Shown: positions 26,601 to 38,400 of the stretch, piece by piece
Layout: the number at the start of each line of letters is the position of its first letter
Position numbering within the stretch: the stretch's first letter is position 1
IMG/VR virus record: IMGVR_UViG_3300027906_000029
Span: 1 to 46,235 of that record
Direction: 5' to 3' (one strand)
Length of the DNA stretch: 46,235 nt
DNA from: a virus
The notes under the pieces: generated by a model
What the model saw: only the letters and a program-made list of their open reading frames with translations
What the model was told of the DNA's origin: nothing
Databases searched by the model: none
Program-made: the position numbers and the translations under genes

Positions 26601-27866
26601 TTCAGAACATAAATCTACTGTATGATTATTATTTAAACCTATAAAGGGAGTTCCTTGAACATTATTAACCTTTATTTTATTTCCTAATTCAAGAGGAACT
26701 AATGATCCTTCTATTTTCTTTATATCTCTTGGTTTATCTACATCTACTACAGTAGTTCCTGGCTTATAAGTATCATATCCTCTAACATATGCTTTTCCAG
26801 AAGACACCTTAACTGCCATTAAATCATCAGTAGGAACATTTCCTTCATCTGTAGTAGATCCTGCAGAAAACACACCTTCATTAGATAATCCATCATTTAA
26901 TGAATTAGCGACCTGAATACCAAATCCATTTACGGTATAGTCTCCAGATTCATCAAATGTTCTACTAGCAAAGTAGTCTCTAATTAAATTATATTGTGGT
27001 TTATTTTCAAGTTTACGTATCTCTCCTTCATTTAATCTAAGTATTTCAACGAAAGTTTTATCATTATTATCTGTTAATGCCTTTTTAGATAATACTGTAG
27101 TTATCTTTAATCTATCAGCACCTGGTGCTGCATAGTTAGAAAATCCTTTAGCATTATCATATAAAGAATCATCATCTCTAGAAGTGATTAATTCTTCATT
27201 TATACTTAATCCTACTCTATAAGATGGTGTATTACTATATGGATCTAAAACTATCTTGTCAGCAGAAACATTTACAAAAGCACCTCTAATGAAATAGACA
27301 CCATCTCCAACTGCTGCTGCACAACCAACTGCAGAAGCATCTAAAGAAATAAGAGTAACTACACTATCTCCTTCATTAAAGACAGTATTACCATAAGCAA
27401 AAGCTTCTTGTGTTAATAGTGCTTCACCATCATCTAATGCTCCACCATTAGCATTAGATGTACCACTTACATATTTTACAAATAAAGTAGCATGTGTTAT
27501 ATCTGTACCATCAGCAGAAAGTTCTGCCTTATCAACAATTACAGTAGTACCAGAATTTTGTCCTTTTAATCTTTTTCCTACTAAATCTTGGATGTATAAT
27601 GAAATTGGAACACCTAAATGTTCATCATTTAATTTAATTGAGTAATATTCAGGATCATATGAAATATTACCTGGGATCACCATTGATCCCTCTTTAAACA
27701 TGTGACTACCAAAAGACTCTACTTGATCTTGTAAGATCGATTGTAGAGTTGATAATTCTCTTGCCTGAACTGGAAACCCTGGTTTGAATAAGACTTTATA
27801 AAAATTATTCGCCTTATCAAAATCGTCAAAATATGGGCTTATATTTAAATTAGTTTTCTGTGGCAT
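20655..27866 (-). CDS. Large DUF4815-type virion structural protein (2403 aa), gp10-like slot
   Basis: The N-terminus (NLNISPYFDDFDKANNFY, FKPGFPVQARELSTLQSILQ, MFKEGSMVIPGN) and the central RRYTMRDIGHLEDRLDVLE (near residue 1128) are signatures of DUF4815 phage structural proteins, common beside gp8 in marine T4-like phages. Near residue 1545 is a Pro run (PPPPP), then an Asn-Ile-Thr rich segment (NNITNVTNEITEVNNI), then DPLAQTFVVEGENGVFLSS (near 1578), which opens a conserved beta domain. Two GxGY units follow near residues 1830 and 1875. The C-terminus (FTADDLEEFTGFKIKIV) also looks conserved. It probably forms peripheral baseplate parts, comparable in place with T4 gp9-gp10. There is no room for its own promoter; its stop overlaps the next start as TAATG. 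Confidence 0.82.
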   Translation of the reverse strand: MPQKTNLNISPYFDDFDKANNFYKVLFKPGFPVQARELSTLQSILQDQVESFGSHMFKEGSMVIPGNISYDPEYYSIKLNDEHLGVPISLYIQDLVGKRLKGQNSGTTVIVDKAELSADGTDITHATLFVKYVSGTSNANGGALDDGEALLTQEAFAYGNTVFNEGDSVVTLISLDASAVGCAAAVGDGVYFIRGAFVNVSADKIVLDPYSNTPSYRVGLSINEELITSRDDDSLYDNAKGFSNYAAPGADRLKITTVLSKKALTDNNDKTFVEILRLNEGEIRKLENKPQYNLIRDYFASRTFDESGDYTVNGFGIQVANSLNDGLSNEGVFSAGSTTDEGNVPTDDLMAVKVSSGKAYVRGYDTYKPGTTVVDVDKPRDIKKIEGSLVPLELGNKIKVNNVQGTPFIGLNNNHTVDLCSERRATGTAAAAAGDIIGKARAYSFSLSDSPYNNAGSDWDLYCFDVQTYTNVILNSSCTSAELPASSYIEGLHSGATGYTVAAGANANTEISIEQTSGTFLAGEPIKINGDVFVQRSLKSVRIFGIQDVKSVYQNTGGSGGIIDTNTVDFAADTTLQRVIPKGFNVTDQLVINSAGITSCAGQNFAGIKSDTIIRYQRPNSTDEVFNKVRWVSPDGLTMDLDAVATVAGVCNGAIPATGQETVSFSVGRPNIVSNENAGLYAPLSSSNVSDIDLAGSTLLVSKQITGEGASSVGLMEVPISSTGISSAFYENYDSERYSVHYSTAVNGSFVAPLSSDQFSLNADGTQISVTGLSGNAANIVVNTTVKKKDIKSKQKNYVRSEKITIDKCVSAGSTNGTGLTQNNFYGLRVDDKEISLHVPDVAEVVGVFESLDTNVPILDKLSFVTGLGLDTNSILGEKIVGSDSKAVAQLTTRVSATEVEICYLTPERFKIGESLTFKESNIITNLQDKTPGSYLNITEKFTLDKGQKEQFYDYSKIIRNGGFSAPSRKITVVYNCYQVPSNDTGDVYTIDSYGKEQFDKHIPILKNGVRASDTLDFRPRVADWTLTTASPFAYGARNFGTAGSNPTLIVTPNESSLLGYSFYLPRIDKVILDKQERLSVIKGVSSIDPKPPTNVEDAMTLATIELPAYLYNPDDAYVRLVDNRRYTMRDIGHLEDRLDVLETVTSLSLLELDTKTLQVQDADGLSRFKTGFFVDDFKNTDLIDTRNRDNKCDVNTRLRELTTPNDFFAIKPELALNPSINSDTADFSANLELLDSNVRKTGDMLTLDYKEAELLKQPLASRTENVNPFNIIEFTGLVTLNPASDSWVRNVFIANGERTVLGDVEGSFVTEIRNGSRPDEHIRSRNVGFEANGLQPFTRYYPFFDSTSGLDIIPKLIEISMTSGVFESGETVEGFLDGQRVITFRICQPNHKAGDISAPDITFLNNPYNTSVNLSSAYSASASVLNVDIASLREDAQGRFFGYITTDISLLGVTSGAQATVSDIRLISDTYGDVYGSFFFRDPLASPPPPLRFRNGSRTFKLSSSETNSLALPGSPSISSGETVYTTSGVVDEFLQETISIRNPPPPPIPIINNITNVTNEITEVNNITQVTRVFRRDPLAQTFVVEGENGVFLSSVDLFFAKKDTQEKVHIEIRTTELGTPTDRMIVDYAIISLEPTQVNVSDDASVATRVTFPSPIYLPPEDTYAVVILAPTTNNYEMWIAEMGEPTIDTFSLPNTESVIISKQYLGGSLFKSQNGSIWSANQFQDLKFTLNKCQFTSAAGSAYFYNPKLNDTTGQIPGLLPNPIRCLPRKLKVGITTASAANSVLTTGRKISEGAGGANHVGPSGFIEQVGHPATTGTSDVDITAVGVGYSTGQFSAVPLYTISGHGSGAAAIVIANTAGEITTVNITSPGTGYVKGDVLGITTSSMTSGSGAKVTLTDVAATSDTLYLTDCQGEEFTSGQNLVYYDDAGVAVSMGNTDVRTTSSVISDLYEGDVFELELYSHGMHSDTNEVVISGIEPDTIPEKLVVDVTSTDNTINVGSASTTTFATFEGITTSFGYLKIGQEIMFYNSINGNGVIGVSTRGLNGTVAQSHKVDDLVYRYELNGASLVGINTTHSLAPLPALVRNSKDIDKLYLKAGRNGTNDSRMTGDKQMSFTTENTVGGPRGFSSKNIQFNSVAPQFNVLTPGETNLSTQVRTVSGTSAGGVEVSFEDQGYENVELNQPNSLSSTRIVCSEINELSKLTDLPKNRSFTLSMQLSTQNADLSPIIDTQNGTVVFQRNKLNNPVANYTGESIANLSSGDTHAAIYISNQIDLKQPARSLKVLVAAHRHSSADFRVLYKLTRPDSSEVDQSYELFPGYANMTDRDGDGFGDTIISDQLNNGTSDAIVNANRDDEFSEYQFTADDLEEFTGFKIKIVSSGTDEANPPRFKDLRVLALA

Positions 27867-27869
27867 TTT

Positions 27870-29453
27870 TTAGAATTCCAAGATGATTTTGATGTCTTCT
27901 TTCTGTCTAGAATTTCGTGCTATTAGCGGTCTATTATCTAGGTAGAGGATATCACCCGACCCTTTATTTATCTCAGGTGAAGACAACCCTATTGTGAATG
28001 ATGTTGCTAGATCAATAACTTTATTTCCTGTTGTTGTTACTTTACTCTCAGTAAATGCAGTATCAACTACTCCAGAGAAACCAAGTGTTGTTGTTATTGG
28101 ATCCGAAGCAGAAGAATTAAATGGATTTATCTTTGAGTTAGTTGATACACCAACGTAATCCTGTTGATCATCTGTAGTTGAGTTAAAATACAATGATCTA
28201 TCTTGAAAATATTTCAAGACCATAGTTTCTTCATCATATGAAGCAGCATATCCTTGAGCAGTACCACCAGCAACTGTTTGTCTAATTATAGTTCCTGGAG
28301 TTGGAAGAGTACCTGTAACAGAAGAGAATTTAAGTCCAGATAATGAAGAATACTGAGGTTCAACAAATGTAGCAGCAGATCCAGCTTGAGTTGGATTTTT
28401 TACTATACCAATTTGTGCAAATTTTGAATCTACTGGAAAATCCTTAGTAGTATCATCAAAACGACTGTATATAAGAACTTTATCAGTTCCTAACTCACTA
28501 TAAATGTCATATCCATGACCTCTAGATGGTGGAATAATAGGAATTAATTTTGCTGCATTTGCTGTAGAAACACCAGCATTAATAGTTCCTAAATCAACCA
28601 TTCCATAAGTATATCCTTGACCACCAGATGAAACAACCGCATTTGTTATTTTACCTAAACTATCAGTATCAATAACAACCTTTCCACCAGTACCATCACC
28701 AAGAATATTCACTTCTAAACCAGATTGGTTTACTGAATATCCACTACCTTGATTATCAATATATACCTTCTTAATTTGATTATTATTGTTGGTAGAATCA
28801 CCATTATCTCTTACTGCTTTTATTTGAGCAGTATCAGTAGTTAACCAATTATTAGGTACAGAAATATAATCAGTAGAATCAAATTTTATAATATCACTAG
28901 GAGGAACACTGAATAGATATTTCCAAATATATCCATCACCACTTTCTCCTGCCTTACTTGGTTCTACATCAGTAAATACTGGTTCATCCTTTGAGGCATT
29001 TCCTGTAGTATTAATTCCAGAAGATCCATTATCAACACAAAGATAGACATTATAGTCTTTATTCATTACATAATAATTTGCATCATATAATCTCGCTGAT
29101 TGAGTTAAAGGAGATGTTGAATCAACTCCATAATCATGACGATACATTTCATAAGTGGTTCCCGTTTTCCAGATCCTCTTTTTAATCAATCTTCTTATAT
29201 TTGCACTATTAACTTTCTTACCAAACATCATAGTATCTGACGTATGATTAATATTATTAATAGTGTCTCTGGGATCTGGAATATTAGAATTATAGCCCGC
29301 TAAATCTGCACCACTTCTACCAAAACCAACAGTAGCTGGAGCAGGATTAGGAAGACCCAGGAAGACATAATAAGAATTTGCAGGGTTATCTATTGACTCT
29401 ACAAAATTATTTGCGTTCTGTATTCTAAATTGATCGGTTACAATAGCAGCCAT
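27870..29453 (-). CDS. 8: Baseplate wedge subunit gp8-like
   Basis: The 527-residue protein starts MAAIVTDQFRIQNANNFVES and has gp8-type features: YYVFLGLPNPAP near the start, DTMMFGKKVNSANIRRLIKK, RIWKTGTTYEMYRHDY, DANYYVMNKDYNVYLCVDN, and GYIWKYLFSVPPSDIIKF. T4 gp8 (334 aa) forms a dimer in the wedge bound to gp7 and gp10. This copy is longer because of a C-terminal half holding two GxGY units (near residues 238 and 279) and further beta-rich sequence. It begins 19 bases after a late promoter, and the next gene starts 3 bases beyond its stop. Position and motifs support gp8; the inserted domain is not part of T4 gp8. Confidence 0.8.
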   Translation of the reverse strand: MAAIVTDQFRIQNANNFVESIDNPANSYYVFLGLPNPAPATVGFGRSGADLAGYNSNIPDPRDTINNINHTSDTMMFGKKVNSANIRRLIKKRIWKTGTTYEMYRHDYGVDSTSPLTQSARLYDANYYVMNKDYNVYLCVDNGSSGINTTGNASKDEPVFTDVEPSKAGESGDGYIWKYLFSVPPSDIIKFDSTDYISVPNNWLTTDTAQIKAVRDNGDSTNNNNQIKKVYIDNQGSGYSVNQSGLEVNILGDGTGGKVVIDTDSLGKITNAVVSSGGQGYTYGMVDLGTINAGVSTANAAKLIPIIPPSRGHGYDIYSELGTDKVLIYSRFDDTTKDFPVDSKFAQIGIVKNPTQAGSAATFVEPQYSSLSGLKFSSVTGTLPTPGTIIRQTVAGGTAQGYAASYDEETMVLKYFQDRSLYFNSTTDDQQDYVGVSTNSKINPFNSSASDPITTTLGFSGVVDTAFTESKVTTTGNKVIDLATSFTIGLSSPEINKGSGDILYLDNRPLIARNSRQKEDIKIILEF

Positions 29454-29472
29454 TTATTTCATATTTTTTATG

Positions 29473-29481
29473 TATTTATAC
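29473..29481 (-). promoter_or_regulatory. T4-type late promoter upstream of the gp8-like gene
   Basis: The minus strand reads GTATAAATA, an exact TATAAATA core. It abuts the TAG stop of the giant gene (TAGTATAAATA) and ends 19 bases before the ATG at 29453. This would allow gp8 and the following genes to be transcribed independently of the 13.3-kb gene upstream. Confidence 0.7.
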
Positions 29482-32400
29482 TACCCAAGATCTGGTTTTA
29501 ATGCACCACTATCATTCCAACCATAATCACGACGTTGAATTGGTGGGAATGTTGATATTCCAGATCCTGTTGTTAATCCAACAGTTAATCCAGTAATACC
29601 AATAGACACTGGGTTTACAGTAGTTCTTGCTATACCTGCAAGTCTACCCCATGAGAATCTACCAAGTATTTTATTTGTTGGTGCAGTTGATGTAAGACCA
29701 GCATGATTTGTATTTGTATGTATATAGCAGGTAGCTAATCCTGTATTACCACTAACACTCCATTGCTGTATTTGGTAGATATTATCAGCAAAACTAGTTC
29801 CTATTCCAACTGTATCATTATTATTCTTAGACTTAGCGATAGATGTTAATCCTGTTCCAACAGTAGTATCATAAATGTAAAGTGGTTGTCCAACTGCTAT
29901 TCCACTGTAACTAGAATTACCAGGTTTCTTTAACCAAAACTCAATTGCTAATTTTCCTGATGTGGGAGCACTAGTTGTAATACCAGTAACAATACCAGTT
30001 ACACCTTGAATAATATCAATAGATTCAATCTTTTCTCTATTCCATGATGGGAATGATGCAATAACAGATGGTGGGTTTGATTGAGTATATCCAAGTCCAG
30101 GATTTACTATCGTTGTATCAGTTATTACTCCATTAGTTAATGTAAGAGTTGCTGTAGCAGTAGATCCTATACCAACTCCAATATGAGATGGTGCACCAAT
30201 TGATACAGTTGCTGTTCCATATCCAACACCACCATTAGTAATTGATAATGATGATATTGTTCCTCCAGCAGAAACTACAGCAGTAATAGCAGCAGCAACT
30301 GGATCGCTAGAATCAGGTATGATCATTGCACTTATTTGATCAGTAATAACAATTGAAGATTCATTTTCTTCATAATTAAAGAAATGTGCATTATCTACAA
30401 AGATTTCTGATTGAGTTGTATTAACATCTCCAATAATCCTTGCTGTTGGATAAACATATGGTTCAATAGAATCTCTAGATTTATAAACAATTTCACCATT
30501 TATAACTCTATCATACTTCTGTCTATTCCAAGACATTGGTTTAAAGTTATTTTCATCAACACCTAACCCAGAATATATTTCTGTTTCTATAGTATCTGAT
30601 GTAGTAATACCAGAAAGTACTCTATGTTGTTGTTCTGTATGAAGACCAACCTTCTTAATTCTGAGAAGGTCACCCTGTTTAACAGTTTCTTTTACAGGAA
30701 ATATCTTACTATCATCACCAGCAGTTCCTCTATAGAAGAATATTGAAACATGATCATTAACTGTAGGTGCTTCAGTAAAGGTAAAGGTTGTTCCACCTGC
30801 AAAATTATATGCTTCACCAGGATTCTGTATTACACCATCTATGATGATTAATAATAATGAATTCATATCTACTAATGCAGAATCAGGATCAGTACCATCT
30901 ATTTCAAAACTTACTAATTGTGAATTATACATTAATGGGAATCTTGTTCTAGTTCCATTCTGAAGATCTTTTATAGAATCAATATAATCAAATTGTCCAA
31001 AATTCCAGCATGTAAACCTATCAGTAAATGTTTCAGTAACAGTAAGTTCAAAATCACTAATAAGTGATGAAGAATTAAGATATTTGCTAGTTACTAAACC
31101 AACTGGTTTAAATACATCTCCAACTAAGAATGAATGTCCACTTCTAGCAACATCAAAATCAGAAACAATCCAAGAAGTAGATCCAATACCAGTTGCATTG
31201 TCAGTTGGTGAAACTGCTACAGTAATTAATTGACCAGTTCCTGTATCAGTAGTATTTCCAATACCTCTTCTAGAAACACCTGTTATTTCAAGATTTTGAT
31301 AAGAAGGTTGTGGAATATTAATATGTGGATTAACATATCCAGTACCACCAGCACCAATAGCAAATTGTAGAGCACCACCAGTTCCAGTTGGTGATTGTCC
31401 AACATTAACAGAGATTTTATTCGTTGCTGGAACTGTAATTGCTAATGTTGAACCAGAAGCAGGATCAGTTGTTCTAGGATACTCGTGAATACTCTTACGA
31501 TTATCCTGATTACATGAGAACTTAAATGAATTATTATCAAGAGTTACTGTATTAGAGTTAGTTAATCCATGATTAGATCCAAATGTTATAGTAAGAATAC
31601 CAGTTGCTGGTTCATATGTTGCATCAGTAGGTGTTAATTGACTTCCACCAGTAACATTAACAGCATTAGCATCAGCACCTTCAAAGAAATGTGTATTATA
31701 TGGAATACTTGCGGTTACAACTGCACCATATCCACCACCACCAGCACTTCCTACACCAACAGTAATGGTATCAGTACTTACAGAAGATATTGCTAATGTT
31801 GCTGCGTTAGCAGGATCAGTTGTACGTGGATAATAATGATTAGTCTTAAAGTTATCTCTAGAACAACTCATTACCAAGAATCCAGTAGCAAGACCAACTG
31901 TATTAGATACCGTTAATCCATGATTAGGAATGGTTAATGTTAGATTTCCAGTATGTGATTCATACTGTGCATCAATAGCAGTGAATGGTCCACCTGCATT
32001 AGCAGTAATAGATCCAACACCAGCACTTACAAACTTATGTTCATATACATCATCAGTTACACCAATAGCAACATTACCATAATATCCAGAACCCCAATTT
32101 AAATCACTGTAGTATGGATATGCAGTTCCTGAACCAACGTAATTATGTCTAACTGTACTTGTACCAACATTCGCAACAAAGGTCTTATCTGTTAATGTCT
32201 CTACAATAGAGAATGGTCTATCATTTACAGCATTAGGGAATATTGTTGTTGTTACACCAACATACTGACTTCCATAGTTAACAACACCACCACTTACATA
32301 TTTGTGAAGTGAATCAGTACCAACACCTACCTTAATAGTGATATTTGTACTTGTTATATCAGTAATAGGAGTTCCAATACCAGCAATAGGGTCAACTCCA

Positions 32401-35400
32401 TGACGAGGATAACTATGCTCACTACCGTAATTATCTTGACTACACTGGAATACTAAAGATGAAGTACCAATTCCAACTTTTTCTCCAACCTGAAGTTCAT
32501 GATCTCCAATTGTTAATGTTAAATCACCAGTAGCAGCATTATAAGTTGCATCACTAACATTGTATGTACCACTACAAGTAAATTCTAAACCAACTAAAGT
32601 TACCACTTCATTTGAAGGTCTGAAGTTATGTGGTACATCTGTAGTTATTTCTAGATATCCTGTACGGTTATTATATGACGCTGTAGTAATACCAATTGCA
32701 TTTCCTATTGTCGGAATACCAACTATCTCTGAAATAGACTTTCCTGCTCCAATTACAGGGTGTACAACTGCACCATGTAAAGGTGCTACACCTAATCCAC
32801 CAGTAGATCCAAGAGAAACAATCATTCCTCCTCTTGGTAATTGATTAGAGTTTACATCAACATCACTCTTAATTACACTACCATCAGTAGAAGTAATACC
32901 AGTAAATATGATATCAGTTTGTGTGGTTCCTATTCCAACAAAATTATAGTTATTTCCAACATTATTCTCTGTAGTTGGAACCTGGAAGATACCATTGATT
33001 AAATTCATAGCATCACCAGTTGTTAATGCTGTTGATCCAATACCAACACCTTCTTTTGTTATTTCAAATGTTTGACCAATTCCAGTAAATTCATTAGATA
33101 TATCGTCAAATATTTCATTAGTTGTGTAATTATTTCTTAAGAATACTCTTCCATTAAATGTTGCTCTAGCATATTCAAGATTTAATTCATTTAATTGAGT
33201 TAAATTAGTTCCTAATGGTGCTTCAGTAAAATGAATCTTACTTCCAACCATATTATAAGAACCCTTGTAAATTCTAAGAGCAGCATTATTAGCATGTGCA
33301 GTTGCTGCACTACCAACAAATCCTCTTGTAACTTCTAGTAATTTTGCAGTTCCACCACCATCTATTGGTCCTAAAGCAGTTGTTCCTATTCCAACAGAAA
33401 CAACTTTCATATATTCATCATCAATTTTTACAATATCTGTAGGTATTATTGTTCCTATACCAGCAACTTCAAAAATTGTTCTAGATGTAGAAATATGAGC
33501 ACCATTATTTGTTATAGTGGTATTAATAGGACTCCACATTAATGGAGACTGAATTACTCCATCGATAGAGAGTAAACTCTTCTCCATCTTCTTATCCATC
33601 TCAAACTTATGAGAATTTCCAGAACCAGTACTTAAGAAGGTTACTGCTGTTCCAGCATTTGCATTTGCTGCTGTTGTAGCAATTTTAAAACTTTCCCTAT
33701 CAACTCTTATAGCATATACTTCATTAGGCAAATCTGTTCCAGAAACATGTTGCATTGCAGTACTACCAATACCAGTAAAGGTAGATCCTGGAGTATAAAT
33801 TAATTTCTCACCAGTCATGAAGAAATGATCACTAATGTTAAATTCTCCTGTTGCTGGATTTAATATAGCAGTATCTGAAGGATCAAATGTCTTTTCAAAG
33901 ATAGGAACACCATCATGTAAAATATCAAAGTCATACTTAGTTGATCTATCTCCATCAATAGCATTATATGATACTAATGCTACAGAATCACTAGCATTAC
34001 CATAGATTAAATCTGGTGATGTATTAAAACGATCACTTTCAGTATAAATTAATTCGTCAAATTGTTGAACTTCAATATTAGATCCATTAAAAGCAGCATC
34101 TGGTTTGAATTTTAAGAATGTCTTTCCACCAGATCTAGAAGTTATAAATGTACCAATTCCAGTAGTAGTTCCAATCGAAACAAATGGATAATGACTCAAA
34201 TAAGTGTCTACACCATCAAACATCATTAATGTCTGATGTAATGCACTAGTTGTTCCACATGAAACTCTTACAATACTCTTAACACTAGTAAATATTGAAG
34301 TATCAATACCAACACTATTACCATAAGAACTGCTTGCATTAGAATTTGTAATATTAAAATACTTAGATTCATATCTTGCACTTCTTTCTGTTCCTGCAGT
34401 TTGACCAGCATTATTAAAGTAATGTGTTCCTATACCAGCTGCGGTAGTACCAAATCCAACAATTCTAGATCTAACATTAACTTCATTTGAAGAGTCATTA
34501 GAATGACTGAATGATAAAATATTAGAACTAATGTCTGAAGTAAATGTACCAATAAAATTACCAGATATGGAACTTGTTATTCCACTATCAGCATAATATT
34601 GAGAAATATATGAATTTGTTCCATCATGAGTTACAAATAATTCAACAAAATTCTTTTCTTTAGTAACATTATCTTGAATTTCTACCGCAGCAAAATAAGA
34701 TTCAATTTTATCAAGAGTATTGGCAGTAATTTGTACAGTTGTACCTACACCAACAACTCTATTTGAAGATGTTAATTGAGCAAATCCAATAGTTCTTGTA
34801 GATATACCTGCTAAACTACTTGTAACAGCACTCTTTAAGATCTTAACATCAAGATCATCAGCAAATATATTATCAGGTGTTATTCTTAATAGATTATCTA
34901 CACCTTTTATTGTTGCATGTTCCTGAGATCCGTTAAATACACTACCCTTTTCAAAAGTAAATGTATTATCACCTTCTCTGTAAAGAACTAATTCAGTAAC
35001 CTGAGTATCATTATTATTTGGATTTTTAACCTGAATTAGGAATTTTGAATAATCCTCATAAACAACTTGTTCACTATATCCACTTAAATTAGACTCTGAA
35101 TTAGAAAATTCATCACTAAAGTCATCAATAGTTAAAACTCTATTACTTTTATTCTTTATATAATCTGCTAATTTTAAATTACCAAATTTTATATACTTAG
35201 ATTTATTGTTAACAGTATCAGTATCAAGAACAAAATCAAGAATGTTAACTGTATCTACTCTTTCTTCGTTTATTAAATCACGAACTATTTCAGCAGAAGT
35301 AGTAGCGGTAGAAATACCAGCTTGAGTTGTAGATGTTATTCCAGTATCTGCAAAATTCTTTAATCCACTAGTATGAACTAAACGATTTACTGGATTTATA

Positions 35401-38400
35401 AATTCATCATATGTAATAGGACTTTGAATACTATATGATAAATTCTGATAATAATCATTATCTGGTAGTACTTGGAAATCTTCGTTTAAAATACCAATAC
35501 TATCAGACCATCCTTTATTATTTTTTAGAGAATAATTAATATCAAATCTTCCATTATTATAAACGATGGTATTAATGGTGGCTACTGTTCCACTAATAGT
35601 ACCTCTTAAAGTATCATTTACAAATAACTTATACTTACCATATATTTTTAAATTGTCACCATCACTTTCTGCTACAGTTAATTCCTCATCAATATAAGCA
35701 CCATTAACTAATACAACAACTTTTTCACCAACTTTAAATTGTGCTTGTGATTGTGTTGTTTTAAATCTTGGATAATCGGTATATTTAACAACAGAAGCAT
35801 ATCCTTGCTGTGCAGTTTTAGCAATACCAGTAGCTGTAGTGAAATTAGTGTAATCAATTTGTATTTCAGTATTACCTTGAGCATTTGCTTGAGTATATCC
35901 TACAACTGTAAGGAATCTGTATCCAAGATCTGAAGAGTTAAATCCATCTCCTAGTGTACTGTGTTTTTGTATACCCTCAACATAAACTATATCACCAACA
36001 GCAAGAGGTGCTGGATTAGTAGAAAAACCAAGAATTGGTGTTCTTAAAATACAAGTTAATATACCAGTTATAGTATCAGTACTTGGTCCAACTACAGTAT
36101 CAATAGTAAATCCGTTTGTATTGTTAGTTGCAAAAATTAAATGCTCTGATGGTTTTAATCCTACTGAATTTGTAATTATATCAACAGATTCAATAGATGA
36201 TCCCTGCATTATTGGTGCAATAGCACCAGTAGTTATTTCTTCTTTTGTTTCAGGATCAATAATAATTAAATCTGGAGCACTTATATAATTCTTTCCACCG
36301 TAAAGAACTTCTATATCATCAATTTTATCAGAATCTCTTACAGTTATTGTAGGTGAAATTGAAGCTTCTGGTCTTAAAGTTTTATCTGATGGATATTCAA
36401 ATCCAGGATCAAGAATTGAAACATCGTCAATAACATTAATAATTCTAGATTTTGGTACAATTTGAGCGTCCTGACCAGTTGTGGAACCCATACCTGTAAA
36501 AGTAGGTAATGATTGATATCCAAATCCACCAAAATTAATTTTTAAACTATCAATACCACCATCTGTTAATTTTGAATCAGTAGTGTACTTTATAGTACCT
36601 ACACCTATATTTGCTGCAGTATATGATAAATTTTCTGGTACTTTAGGTACAGATATATTAAACGTAGTCGTACCAACTCCAAATACATCATAGTTACCTG
36701 TATATGTACTATCAATATAGACAATTTCTGATCTATTTTTAACATCTATATCAGCAGTGCTAATATATCCAGCCTTCTCAACTGAATAATATATCATTGA
36801 TGGATTATCTTTATGATAATTGTATGTTGTAGTTGTTGTTCCTTGACCAGTTAATATGAAATTACTAGTACTTCCAGTAGATATAAATTCATTTTTAAAA
36901 TCATTATCATAGAATAATTTTAATTCATATCCACTAAGAGAACTATGATTTAAATCAAATACTAAATTATTATTTTTAAGAACTTCTATTCGTGGATTAA
37001 TTAATGATAACTCTTGAGTAGAACCACCAAAATCGGTTATATTTACAACATTTGGTGGATGATTAACTACATCATATAATGTTTCACCAAGATGAATACT
37101 ATCATCATCTATTCTATAAACAAAATAAGAAGTATTAGTTGTCAATCCTGCAGCAGGAACATTACCAGTATAGAAAACCTTTTCACCAGTTTTAAATTTA
37201 TGATTACCTAAACTTATAGTATTTGTAGTTGTATTAATACCTGTAGTATTAAATCCAACTGGATTAATTAATAACTTATTACGTTCTGCATTATATCTTA
37301 CTGTATTAACTCCCGATTGACCAGGTTTGATAGTTAATCTAACAGAATCTTTATTTACTAGATTATGTGAAGTAGAAACAGCAACTTGAGCTGTTATTTT
37401 CTGTGCTTTAGCAGTTACTTGTGTATATTGAGATTCTAATGCATAATTATTATCATCACTTGCATTATATACGAAGAATAGACTTCCTGTTGTTCCTAAT
37501 CCAACTTGAGTAGTAAGTCCAATATGATCTTTTGACTTATTAACAACATAAAGTGTTTGACTATTTCCTAGATATGGAATATTAAAGAATGGTCCTCCAT
37601 CATTATCTGTTACAGTTAATGCTAACCCAGGACCAGGCTTACTGAATGTTACTGCTTGATTTGTTTCAAATGGGTGGTTTGGAAGGTATATACTTTGAGA
37701 AGGAACATTTACATTTTTAGTAAATCCTTCTATTGTCATACTTACTTCAGTACCAACTCCAACTTGAGTACCAACACCAACTGATTGTGCAGGGTTAAAC
37801 CATACTTTTTTATTTACTTTTGACTCAAAATAATCACTCTTAACTGGAAGTGTAAAGTACTGTGGAATTAAATCTACTCGACTTGATGCTGTATGTGCTA
37901 CTCCAACAACACCTCTCTTAACTCTTAATACATTTCTATCAGGGAATGTTTGTAATACTAATAGTTTTTCTGTTCCAATACCAATACTACTACCAATAGA
38001 AACTACTTTTGGTATTAATGAAACATGTATATCAGTAACAATACCAGAATTTGAATTAGCAGGAATATCCTTATAAAGAACAGTTACTCCAGTTTGTACT
38101 CCTATCTGATGAGTATCTGTAAGATTATTAACATAGGTAGATACACCAGCAACTGCTATATGATCATTAGTCTTAAATGTATGTGATGTTGAGATATATC
38201 CTGATATCTGATTTTCATTATCCCAGACAAAAACAACATCTTCTTCAGTTTGTACTGTAGTATTAACATCAACAATTGCTTTACCTATAACCCTGTTAAC
38301 AGAAACATCTATTCCACCACCTCTAGTATCAGTATTATCAAAAATAGCAACCTGTCCAACTGTATATCCAATACCTGGATTAACAATATCAAATGAGTCT

